The translations under genes were made by a program, and so were the position numbers. From a virus, in the IMG/VR virus record IMGVR_UViG_3300009413_000023, positions 1 through 38,574 of that record: a DNA stretch of 38,574 nucleotides; one strand, written 5' to 3'. The notes under the pieces were generated by a model. The model ran no database searches. It saw only the letters and a program-made list of their open reading frames with translations, and was not told where the DNA came from. Positions 31,801 through 38,574 of the stretch are shown in pieces; the first letter of the stretch is position 1; each line of letters begins with the position of its first letter.

Positions 31801-32680
31801 CAGCGCTGGAATTGATCGTATAAGAAAAGGTGATGAGAAACTTATGTTTTTACAATGTTGGGATAAATATTTATATCTAATATCACTTCATTCCCTGCAT
31901 ATTGAGCATCAAAATACAGCAGAAGCTCCTATTGAGAGGTGTCTTTCTCTTCGTAGAGTATCTTTAGATGAAGAACCTATAAATATTCCAAGACTTGATA
32001 ATCTCAGAACAATATATAACTATCCCTTACCAGTACACGATCCTGATACAAATAGAACTACAATTAGAGTTCCGTGGTCCGCTGCTAAAGCAGATACTAT
32101 TGTAACAGAAGAAGGTACATATAATGATGTAATAGATGAAGGTGGAGATATAATACGACTTAAGTATGAGGGTCAAGAAGTTCTAGAAAAAGGTAATAGT
32201 GGGGAAGGAGATATTAATGCAATATATGATTTTTATTCCATAGCAGGAGATCAGGTTTCTTCTGGATACTATCAACTTTTTAGATACATAGGCAATACTT
32301 TTGTCAGTACTACAACCCTTTCTCCGGTCTATTTACGAGACGAGATGAATAACCTAGTTCCGGGAACTTTGAACTTACGTTACGGAACAATCCAAACCTA
32401 TAACTCTCGGGCCTTCGATGTTGAAGTTTCGGTAAACAACAGAGCTCAGACTACCTATAACTTTGATCATGAGATATCAGATGATCGTTGGGTTGATGAT
32501 TATATTGGAAAGACTACTCTTTCTGGAGATATATCTGAACATCAAGTTAGGTTCCCCATCTTAGGATTTACTGAAGACGTTAAGATTACTATTATCAGTT
32601 CTAATCCACATCCATTAAACGTAGCCAGCTTACAGTTTTCCGGTAAGTTTAAGGGCATAACAAGATTCCATAACTCATAG
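28823..32680 (+). CDS. Tail tubular protein B, T7 gp12-like, 1285 aa
   Basis: The frame is open from 28715, but GGAGG (28811-28815) before ATG 28823 marks the start, which gives a conserved N-terminus (GGVGRQIPSKRLPTEVDELI) as in T7 gp12, the nozzle of the short tail. C-terminal landmarks such as FYRDRLFLANDDTI and FRDTLFVGTSGNTQYEL also match. At 1285 aa it is much larger than T7 gp12 (794 aa). The extra mass lies mainly in the middle (about residues 150-700), which could carry additional surface or cell-contact domains; none is recognised. It is followed directly by tailspike 1. Confidence 0.92.
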   Translation: MAKTTGRQATRASRAQSYFPVKIPVYSLSGGVGRQIPSKRLPTEVDELINFQCTTESSLTKRNGAEVVGNLIVGISDLQDDGTDIEFDLNNWFVSSVPEKFFIYWQTVDTEISRLYTIWEGDPWLGSENHHKIKVFEITLSGSITELPYNNLDEDSVNYLMYKIPGTGKTLQQRLKAVTIGSSVLILNTDVHAGFTSRLDGTDDWHDDDGDTNGNGALKYFDGTVPTTVQEEDIAGADIQYLTSVSVDHKHNAEVWVESQDYTYGQQVIDSNDPVYDPNEDSDVYPYLEFRGRIWDEVRTQKGGQLRFDFTSAVIDYVFPAEGSSSPPDPTNNELGNMISLVGIHPEEGDASEDVGKTISYTYCFTQDHGDSGDSITTLHEAYDVRGMLVAVKKDLSSEPRLANGWADAAALAAAINVRHYATVGNDSIFALHATANQVSIEDTSEYPGRVIIQQIYGEYGEQTNTSVWVNDYTDTEEDDDPITYNLNLHTKSSIDNTFSGGRDPSIHDIFAPTWDGADGGAPDYWLDIAGGDIERNQIRLRYGIWEVKTYLPAEEIPGPTNKLLSESEENPRGSILPPHLDLKRWKRVEIEEGDTELVDVAGNACNVHVSSYIPVEEYVYPVSLSAYLGQSVTRFSDLRFPPDATDLIAHNGIGKDPWAGGGEPNENALTVLYPDDDPAGHPGRGKIYYLSQAYLNNTPGWYRVIKKDIPPYLKKIRTPGKRTVLDKRRMPQMLYVDNEGDYNLRPIDWDPRESGDEDSNRGPGIFFDPSTEKPKESKINSMAFYRDRLFLANDDTIIASRSGNWDNFFLADPDNITDTDPLDLMVSSNNYTPITQLVPFRDTLFVGTSGNTQYELQGSNNIISPATAEFAPTAFYPMLPDISPLLLNNSLFFYSKEKLYVYIGQRTVAAEQAFELSKHIPQYLPKEIRDTTTSSHASSIFALDNEFTDTTIYVYRNQIAGEKVIQNAFYKYRIGQSLEIQPYLDLGIDGQTSAGIDRIRKGDEKLMFLQCWDKYLYLISLHSLHIEHQNTAEAPIERCLSLRRVSLDEEPINIPRLDNLRTIYNYPLPVHDPDTNRTTIRVPWSAAKADTIVTEEGTYNDVIDEGGDIIRLKYEGQEVLEKGNSGEGDINAIYDFYSIAGDQVSSGYYQLFRYIGNTFVSTTTLSPVYLRDEMNNLVPGTLNLRYGTIQTYNSRAFDVEVSVNNRAQTTYNFDHEISDDRWVDDYIGKTTLSGDISEHQVRFPILGFTEDVKITIISSNPHPLNVASLQFSGKFKGITRFHNS

Positions 32681-32689
32681 GAGATAGAT

Positions 32690-35575
32690 ATGTCTATTAA
32701 CAACCACGCAAGAAAAACTCTATTGGTTACCTTTACTGATATACCCGCAGGAGGTACCGCGATTTTATCGTCCGCACAGCTAGGAGATCTGTTTGGTTCT
32801 AACGATGAGTCGGGCGGTTATCATAATCTAACAACCGAGAAAAAAGAGGATATCGTTGTTGTTCGTAGGTTTACAGGAAACTTTGTAGATAGTAACTATG
32901 GACCAACTGTTAACGAAGCGTGGAATGCTTGGACATATCCCTATGATAAAGTTGATGGAATAAGTCCTGCTTCTAGTGGAAGTAAGATGTATATTTTAAG
33001 CGAGGTCTCAGGCGGAATAGAACTAGAATTTCCAGAACAGGATTTATATTTTGTTACGGATAAGGGTGATACTGTTAAACTACCTCCTATATCTCCAACT
33101 GATGTTTTCTATGTTATTCGTAAGACAAAGAGTAATAATAAGATCGTCACCTTTGAGCCTTCGGCTAGGATTACTGCAAATAATTTGAACACAGCTCTTG
33201 ACCAGAACTTTTTCTTGGGACAAGAAGCGGAGATGTGGTTCCAAAATTACCACAAGCTTTCTCCAGCTCTTGGAAAGCCTAATGGAATATGTCCATTAGA
33301 TGCGGCGGGTTTAATCCCTACGGAATATATAGCAGGTAAGCATCTCAGTAGAGGTGATGAAGCTGGTGCTAAATGGGATGCTTTAAATCATAGTATAAAA
33401 AACTTACCCCAGCCGACCGCTGATGACTATGCAGCTAATAAACAATACGTAGATGCACAGGCTCAATACGGAGGTGTATTAACCCCTCAGCAAGTAGAGT
33501 TTGCAATTACAGCAGCTGGGACTCACACTGCTGGCACAGATAAGACCTACACTCCGGGACCGACTTGGGCTCAAACTGATGAGGACTTCTTTATTGTCTC
33601 AATAGATGGTGTTCTTCAAATACCAGATACAGATTACGAGATCCCTACTGACACCACCATCAAAATAAAAGGTGATACTCAGGAAGGAGATGTAATCAGT
33701 ATCAGAAACATAGGACGTACTGGTGCTAATACAGTTGGTAGTGCTACTGTAACAAGTACAGGATCTAATACGGGACGAACTTTAGCAGCTAGATTTGCTG
33801 AAAGATATAATATACTAGACTTTGCTGTTGATGGTTATACTCCCGGTGCATCAATCGGTGATGGTATATCAATAGATGCTTCTCCAACATGGAATGCTGC
33901 AATTGTTGGTATTGCTGCCGCTGGTGGAGGAACTATGTTTATCCCGCGTGGGTATTACAGCTTTACTACTCGACCAAAAGAGGTGACTGGTGGTATCAAT
34001 ATTGAGGGAGAAGGTCCACGGTCTGCATTAGTTAAACGATATAACGAAGATGGATTCGGCACATATGCTGGCGCTGAAGGAGTTTATCGTGGTTTGATAT
34101 CGTTTAATGGGGCTACAAACAATAACACCTATATCAAAAGAATTACAGGCTATAACTATGAGGACGGAAGTGAGTCTGGTGATTATGCAGCCCACCTCGG
34201 AAACGGTAGTTTTATTAGTATTGTTGCAGATGATGATGTAGCTGCTCCCGGTAATGTTTGGATTAGTGATGTCCATTGTTCTGCTCAAAGAACTGCCGCA
34301 ACAACGGAATTCCCGTCCCCTTCCTATAAATACTGGAAATGCGGGATATTCCTTGATGGTTCTGAAAAGAGATCAGCAGCATTAGGTATTCGTGGGATCT
34401 ATATGAACGGGTGCAGTATATTTACTGCGGCTGATGCAGCGATAAAAGCTGTTGCGGTTAATCATTTGTTTATACAAGGATGTGAATCAAATGTTGGAAG
34501 AACTGATGATGGAGTTGGTAATACTACGATATGTTGTGGATTGAAACTTGAGGGTGGGCTTCCTGCTGCTGATGGTACTGCTGGTGTTGAAACAGATCGA
34601 CCAGTCATTATGAACTGTGATTTTCAAAGTAACTATGGAATTGAGATAGGAACACTTACGGCAGGTAATCGTGCTATTGTTAGATCAGCACACTTCTTTG
34701 GAAACATAGGACAAATACATCTTGGAGCAAACGCTTTCCACCCAATGATAGTAGGTACTCAAACTAATGCTAGAACAATAGATATAACCACTGAGAAATA
34801 TACTTTACTTACTAATGGCGCTCAAGGAGCAGATCTCGACCCCGGCGAAGCGAGTCACAGCCACATTTATGGTGGTCTTAGGTTACGGGGTCAGGGATTA
34901 ACGGTAGGTGAGGTAAATAGTAGTGATGGAGAGGTTTACTTACCTGCTGATGGAGACCTAGCTCTGTATGGAAAGCTTGAGATAAGTAAGTCCGCAGCTC
35001 CTGCTGCTGCTTCTACGGGAACAATGCGTTTATATTCTGATACTGGTGTATCTCATGGAAATCTTTACGCAAGATTTGATGCTGGAGATCCGATACTAAT
35101 TGCAAGAGAAGACGGACTCAAAGCTATGGTATTAGGCCTTAGTGAGAAACTAGAGGATAGACCCGCAGGACAAAGCTATTGGGTACCCTACACCCATGTG
35201 CAATCTCCACTTGGAGAGAACGTTATTGGTCCTAATCTTGAAACATGGTGGTTAGTTGAAAACTATGGTAATGCCGCACAACCTTTGAAGAGATGGCCTC
35301 TAGCCCATGGATACATAGGTGCCGTGACAGGGACAGGAACGACGTACTCTGGACATATTGAGGATAATGGGACACTTACTTGGACGTTAACAACTGGGGG
35401 AGCTACTGAAGTATATGAAGTGCCTATAAACGGCACTACGAGTCGAGATATTGTTGATTGTGATGCTGGTCCGGATGCGGCTAATTTGGATGATCTAGGA
35501 GACGTTGTAGGGAACCTAGCCGACGTACTTGCAACTCTCCTCTACGATCTACGAAATCGTAAGGTTATAAAATAA
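32690..35575 (+). CDS. Tailspike/tail fibre 1, 961 aa
   Basis: Receptor-binding tail protein. The N-terminal domain (MSINNHARKTLLVTF) probably joins the tail. A middle collar (TPQQVEFAITAAGTHTAG...VSIDGVLQIP) is typical of phage fibres, and from about residue 370 there is a beta-helix/pectate-lyase-like domain (TPGASIGDGISIDASPTWN, then GGTMFIPRGYYSF) of the kind that grips or cuts polysaccharide. The C-terminal end is helical. ATG is preceded by AGGAGA. No catalytic residues can be assigned by eye. Its stop overlaps the small terminase start by one base. Confidence 0.85.
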   Translation: MSINNHARKTLLVTFTDIPAGGTAILSSAQLGDLFGSNDESGGYHNLTTEKKEDIVVVRRFTGNFVDSNYGPTVNEAWNAWTYPYDKVDGISPASSGSKMYILSEVSGGIELEFPEQDLYFVTDKGDTVKLPPISPTDVFYVIRKTKSNNKIVTFEPSARITANNLNTALDQNFFLGQEAEMWFQNYHKLSPALGKPNGICPLDAAGLIPTEYIAGKHLSRGDEAGAKWDALNHSIKNLPQPTADDYAANKQYVDAQAQYGGVLTPQQVEFAITAAGTHTAGTDKTYTPGPTWAQTDEDFFIVSIDGVLQIPDTDYEIPTDTTIKIKGDTQEGDVISIRNIGRTGANTVGSATVTSTGSNTGRTLAARFAERYNILDFAVDGYTPGASIGDGISIDASPTWNAAIVGIAAAGGGTMFIPRGYYSFTTRPKEVTGGINIEGEGPRSALVKRYNEDGFGTYAGAEGVYRGLISFNGATNNNTYIKRITGYNYEDGSESGDYAAHLGNGSFISIVADDDVAAPGNVWISDVHCSAQRTAATTEFPSPSYKYWKCGIFLDGSEKRSAALGIRGIYMNGCSIFTAADAAIKAVAVNHLFIQGCESNVGRTDDGVGNTTICCGLKLEGGLPAADGTAGVETDRPVIMNCDFQSNYGIEIGTLTAGNRAIVRSAHFFGNIGQIHLGANAFHPMIVGTQTNARTIDITTEKYTLLTNGAQGADLDPGEASHSHIYGGLRLRGQGLTVGEVNSSDGEVYLPADGDLALYGKLEISKSAAPAAASTGTMRLYSDTGVSHGNLYARFDAGDPILIAREDGLKAMVLGLSEKLEDRPAGQSYWVPYTHVQSPLGENVIGPNLETWWLVENYGNAAQPLKRWPLAHGYIGAVTGTGTTYSGHIEDNGTLTWTLTTGGATEVYEVPINGTTSRDIVDCDAGPDAANLDDLGDVVGNLADVLATLLYDLRNRKVIK

Positions 35576-35784
35576 TGAATAATAAAGTAAATATATTAAA
35601 CGAACGACTAGCAGATACTCTTTTATTAGACCTTGATGATCCTTCTAAATGTACTCCGGGTCTCTATCAGATTATTAGAGGATATGTTAATGATAATAGA
35701 GAAGCTTTAGATGGTCTACCAAGCGAGGCTTTGGATCACCTTGAGAAGATGACTGATTCTATACCTTTTAGGAGACAAGTATAA
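35575..35784 (+). CDS. Putative small terminase subunit, 69 aa
   Basis: Helical protein with a DDPSKCTPGLYQIIRGYVNDN segment that recalls the (A/C)TPxxLxxxxxFLKDN block of small terminases, which recognise DNA ends for packaging. T7 gp18 lies in the same place, after the fibre gene. At 69 aa it is shorter than T7 gp18 (89 aa). Its start and stop each overlap a neighbour by one base, so it is translated with both tailspikes. Moderately sure. Confidence 0.6.
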   Translation: MNNKVNILNERLADTLLLDLDDPSKCTPGLYQIIRGYVNDNREALDGLPSEALDHLEKMTDSIPFRRQV

Positions 35785-37418
35785 TGGTAACAAGACTAGA
35801 TAAGGCAGGGATAATATCTACTGGAAGTACAACCGAGAGAACTCTAGAAGACAGATTTGGTTTGGGTTCTGGATGGGTAGATATCAGAGACTTTGGTTTC
35901 ACCGATGTTGACGAAGATGTGGATTTTACTCCTTCGTGGAATGCTATGTTGGCGGCGGTAGCTGATTACCAAGTACCCGATAAAGATGGAGTAGGAACTC
36001 GCCCTACAGTTTACTTCCCTGCGGGTCATTATAAATTCAAAAGCAAGCCAAACGCTATTACTACAAGATTAGCCCTACAAGGATCTCCTACTGGTACAAC
36101 TTTTACTAAGGCTTTCAGTAATACGGGCGGAGCTACTGAGGGTTTCATTAGGTTTGCCCCCGGAAGTGGTGGCAGTGATATGTTTGATATCAGTATACAA
36201 CATCATACACTAGAACAAAATGCTGGAGCTGCTATCGCTTTATACGGCGATGGTGCTACTGGGGGTCAAGTTGCAGACCATAGATTCAGCGGAGTTGTGG
36301 TAACATCCGGACGGAGGTATGAGGCGGATGGTGTGACTCCCATAACTGGCGACGAAAGCAGTACGGACCCTAGTACATGGTGGTATGGTTATTGGGATTA
36401 TTGCATGCACGCAGACGGAAGCGAACAGTCTAGTGGACTAAGAGGCCTATGGATTGAAAATTGCAATGCTTTTTTTACAGGTAAGACGGGTTTATTTCTT
36501 GATAGCTGCTGCCACCTCAATGTAAGAGGTGTCAGTGTACAAGTACATCCCAGATGGAATGGTACTGGAGGAATGGATTCTGTAGTTATAACATCCAGCT
36601 ACAACGCGAATAATCCTAATGCTTACAACGGATTTGTAAGCTCTGGTATGTCTGTAGATTTAACTAGTGCTAACGGTCGAGTAGTTATAGCAGACCCCAC
36701 CACAGCTCTTAGTGATTTCGGCGGTACAGCAGATACAGATCCAGTTGTATCAAATGGGACTATAAGAATTCATGGAGTTGGGTCACAGGACAAGCACAAT
36801 AAGATTTTGATAGGACCGCGTGTTAAGGATTTAACTATTATCTCAAGCGGAGATGTTGATTGGATTAAGGATGTAGGTGGTGTACGGACGGTGATGAATG
36901 CTGAGTATGAAACTCCTTTGATTACTGAGAAGACAGGCTCGGCTTTATATGACTATGGAACAGACACTTACAGCACTGACATTGGGGGAGATATTTCTGT
37001 CCTGACTCCTCTTGGATTACGAGAAACTCCTAAGACATTTGCTACGGATAATAAAAGTAATGTAGGGTACACGGGAGATCCCGGTAGTATTGTTTTGTTG
37101 GATAATGCTACAGCTACAGTGACATTCTCCGATGGATTAGTTGGATCACCCAAATCAATAATGTTATTAGTATCAGATGCTGTTGACGGAAGTAGTGCCT
37201 TAATGGCGTTCTCATATAAACAAGCACTTGCTTCCATAGGTGATGGGGTAGTTCACAATAATGGCTTAACTATATCCATTACAGATGACGATGCAGGCTG
37301 GCAATGTACAAAGGCTGCAACGAGTGGAGCTATTGTCTTTACCAATAGAACAAGTGCCGCGGGGACCTTAAGTATTGCCGCCTTTGGTGGTAGAATTACC
37401 AGTCTAGTTGTAACATAG
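35784..37418 (+). CDS. Tailspike 2, beta-helix protein, 544 aa
   Basis: The start (MVTRLDKAGIISTGSTTERTL) resembles the join domain in tailspike 1 (GSNTGRTLAARF...), and the next part (DFTPSWNAMLAA..TVYFPAGHYKF) is the same pectate-lyase-like entrance to a beta helix (in tailspike 1 SPTWNAAI...FIPRGYYSF). The later part contains SGLRGLWIENCN-type helix rungs. The C-terminal domain (KSIMLLVSDAVDGSSALMAF) is separate. It is shorter than tailspike 1 and has no fibre N-terminal domain, so it may attach through another protein. Host-range or depolymerase function is inferred. Confidence 0.82.
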   Translation: MVTRLDKAGIISTGSTTERTLEDRFGLGSGWVDIRDFGFTDVDEDVDFTPSWNAMLAAVADYQVPDKDGVGTRPTVYFPAGHYKFKSKPNAITTRLALQGSPTGTTFTKAFSNTGGATEGFIRFAPGSGGSDMFDISIQHHTLEQNAGAAIALYGDGATGGQVADHRFSGVVVTSGRRYEADGVTPITGDESSTDPSTWWYGYWDYCMHADGSEQSSGLRGLWIENCNAFFTGKTGLFLDSCCHLNVRGVSVQVHPRWNGTGGMDSVVITSSYNANNPNAYNGFVSSGMSVDLTSANGRVVIADPTTALSDFGGTADTDPVVSNGTIRIHGVGSQDKHNKILIGPRVKDLTIISSGDVDWIKDVGGVRTVMNAEYETPLITEKTGSALYDYGTDTYSTDIGGDISVLTPLGLRETPKTFATDNKSNVGYTGDPGSIVLLDNATATVTFSDGLVGSPKSIMLLVSDAVDGSSALMAFSYKQALASIGDGVVHNNGLTISITDDDAGWQCTKAATSGAIVFTNRTSAAGTLSIAAFGGRITSLVVT

Positions 37419-37428
37419 GAGAAATAAA

Positions 37429-37530
37429 ATGCCTAAAGTAGGAAAGAAGAAGTTCCCTTATACTAAAAAGGGGAAGGCGGCAGCCAAAAAGTATGCTAAG
37501 AAGACTGGAAAAAAGAAGAAGAAGTACTGA
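37429..37530 (+). CDS. Lys-rich micro-protein, 33 aa
   Basis: AGGAG lies at 37417-37421, overlapping the previous stop. The product (MPKVGKKKFPYTKKGKAAAKK...) is more than 40% lysine, with no acidic residue at all. Its stop overlaps the next start (TGATGG). A DNA-condensing or packaging-related protein is possible; not recognised. Confidence 0.6.
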   Translation: MPKVGKKKFPYTKKGKAAAKKYAKKTGKKKKKY

Positions 37531-37793
37531 TGGCTCGTAAGCCTATGAAGAAGGTAAAGAAGTCAGCTCAGAATTACCGAAAGAATCCCAAGTCTAAGGC
37601 TAAGAAAGCTACGTATGATACTGCTTATCATTCTACTCCTACTCGTAAGAAGTACCGAGCTAAGCTACAACAGAAGCGTAGGGACAAAGATATAGTAGGC
37701 AAGGGTGGCAAGGATGTCTCCCATAGAAAGAGTGGTGGTACTACCATGGAATCTCCTAGTAAGAACCGAGGCCGTAACAGGGGTAAGAAATGA
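37530..37793 (+). CDS. Very basic small protein (degenerate HNH-like?), 87 aa
   Basis: The product (MARKPMKKVKKSAQNYRKNP...) is dominated by Lys and Arg. It has a centre HSTPTRKKYRAKLQQKRRDK followed by GKGGKDVSHR, which resembles the small phage proteins with an HNH-like DVxH motif found near terminase genes, but the second and third HNH residues are not visible. DNA binding is likely; nuclease activity is doubtful. It overlaps both neighbours and is directly before the large terminase. Confidence 0.6.
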   Translation: MARKPMKKVKKSAQNYRKNPKSKAKKATYDTAYHSTPTRKKYRAKLQQKRRDKDIVGKGGKDVSHRKSGGTTMESPSKNRGRNRGKK

Positions 37794-38574
37794 CTAAAAT
37801 TCCAAAAGAGATGCTCGAAGATTTCCGGAACCATCTTTGGGCATGCTTTAAGTACTTAGGACTTGGTGAGCCAACTCCTACACAGTATGCTATGGCAGAA
37901 CGGTTACAGAATTATGCAGATGATATGCAATTACAAGCAGGTAGAGGTTTTGGTAAAAGTGTAATCACAGCTTGCCTAGCTTCTTGGTTTCTTCTATTAG
38001 ATTCTAATTCTACCATCATGGTTGTATCAGCTACGGGTAACAAGGCTACCGAGTTCATTTCCATGACTCGTAAGATCTTAGATCTAGTCCCTTATTGTGA
38101 ACACCTGAAACCGGGAGATCATACTACAGATAATGCCTTTGCATTTAATGTCGAAGCAAGAACTAAGATAGGACAGGACAAGTCATGCTTTGCACGAGGT
38201 ATCAGTTCTCAGATAACTGGTTCTCATGCTGATTATGTTATAGCAGATGATGTAGAGATCGAGGGTAACTGTGAGACTGCTAATGCACGAGAGAAACTTC
38301 TTAACAAGGTAGCAGAGTTTGAACAAATTCGTAACGTAGGTGGCAGGGTTATCTTTTTAGGTACACCACAGATTAAAGATTCTATATATAATCACCTAAA
38401 GTCGGGGTATAAAGTCACTAAGTTCCCGGCTGTTATGCCGGACAAGAATACCTTTGCAGAAATAGAAGACGTTGATGAGTGGATCTTAGGTCTACACCTT
38501 GAACCCGGAGAGGCTACTCAACCGGAAAGATTTCCAAGTGAAGTTCTTTTAGAACGAATGGCTAAGATCGGACC
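37790..38574 (+). CDS. Large terminase subunit, T7 gp19-like (5' part, runs off the window)
   Basis: ATP-driven packaging motor and nuclease. The start (ATGA overlap with the previous stop) and the first 261 residues are seen. Walker A is AGRGFGKS (residues 50-57), Walker B VIADDVE (about 149-155), and a coupling stretch GGRVIFLGTPQ follows. These are clear matches to T7 gp19-type terminases. The nuclease domain lies beyond the right edge, so catalytic Asps cannot be checked. It marks the late end of the T7-like order. Confidence 0.93.
   Translation, partial: MTKIPKEMLEDFRNHLWACFKYLGLGEPTPTQYAMAERLQNYADDMQLQAGRGFGKSVITACLASWFLLLDSNSTIMVVSATGNKATEFISMTRKILDLVPYCEHLKPGDHTTDNAFAFNVEARTKIGQDKSCFARGISSQITGSHADYVIADDVEIEGNCETANAREKLLNKVAEFEQIRNVGGRVIFLGTPQIKDSIYNHLKSGYKVTKFPAVMPDKNTFAEIEDVDEWILGLHLEPGEATQPERFPSEVLLERMAKIG

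Noticed and set aside
32151-32172. T7-promoter-like stretch (taatacgact at its start)
   Set aside because: It is in the tail tube B coding frame, the match breaks after ten bases, and this polymerase probably uses a different promoter.

Overview
This window is most of the genome of a T7-like podovirus (short-tailed dsDNA phage), with every protein gene on the + strand. The order is T7-like: early small genes, a single-subunit RNA polymerase, DNA metabolism, then portal, scaffold, capsid, tail tube A and B, tailspike and terminase. The DNA is AT-leaning. A B12-type (class II) ribonucleotide reductase, many tiny overlapping genes and LamG and beta-helix surface proteins suggest an aquatic, probably marine, Gram-negative host; that is inference. 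The last gene, the large terminase, runs off the right edge, so the genome continues beyond the window.

Layout. 1-647 has no convincing protein gene but holds RNA-like structure: an 82-nt element resembling the tRNA-like domain of tmRNA, with a G3-U70 pair (207-288); two tRNA half-like segments in permuted order whose outer ends pair (364-527); and a three-way-junction leader (535-630) just before the first gene. 648-2946 is a run of overlapping small early genes. 2921-4381 holds a DUF932 protein, a strong GC hairpin, tiny membrane peptides and a SHOCT-like protein. 4365-6809 is the RNA polymerase, read from a TTG start. 6824-9600 holds small acidic proteins, a metallophosphoesterase, a gp2.5-like ssDNA-binding protein, a RusA-like resolvase and a shortened citrate-synthase-like protein that lacks two catalytic residues. 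Three tRNAs follow (Arg-UCU, Leu-UAA, CAU; 9591-9814), the first overlapping the end of that gene.

9838-11244 is small genes including a lipoprotein and a membrane peptide. 11253-17605 is the replication block: primase-helicase, a sulfotransferase, family A DNA polymerase, a DUF4406 protein, a papain-like protein, a dNMP kinase-like protein and a FEN-type exonuclease. A class II ribonucleotide reductase ends the block (to 19520). Together these genes degrade, convert and polymerise nucleotides for phage DNA.

19522-38574 is morphogenesis: small coiled-coil proteins, portal, a repeat-rich surface protein, an XhlA-like membrane protein, a LamG-like protein, a small basic protein, scaffold, major capsid followed by a terminator (as in T7), tail tube A, a large tail tube B, tailspike 1, putative small terminase, tailspike 2, two very basic small proteins and the large terminase. 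No T7-type internal core (ejection) proteins and no recognisable endolysin are seen; they may lie beyond the window or be of unknown type.
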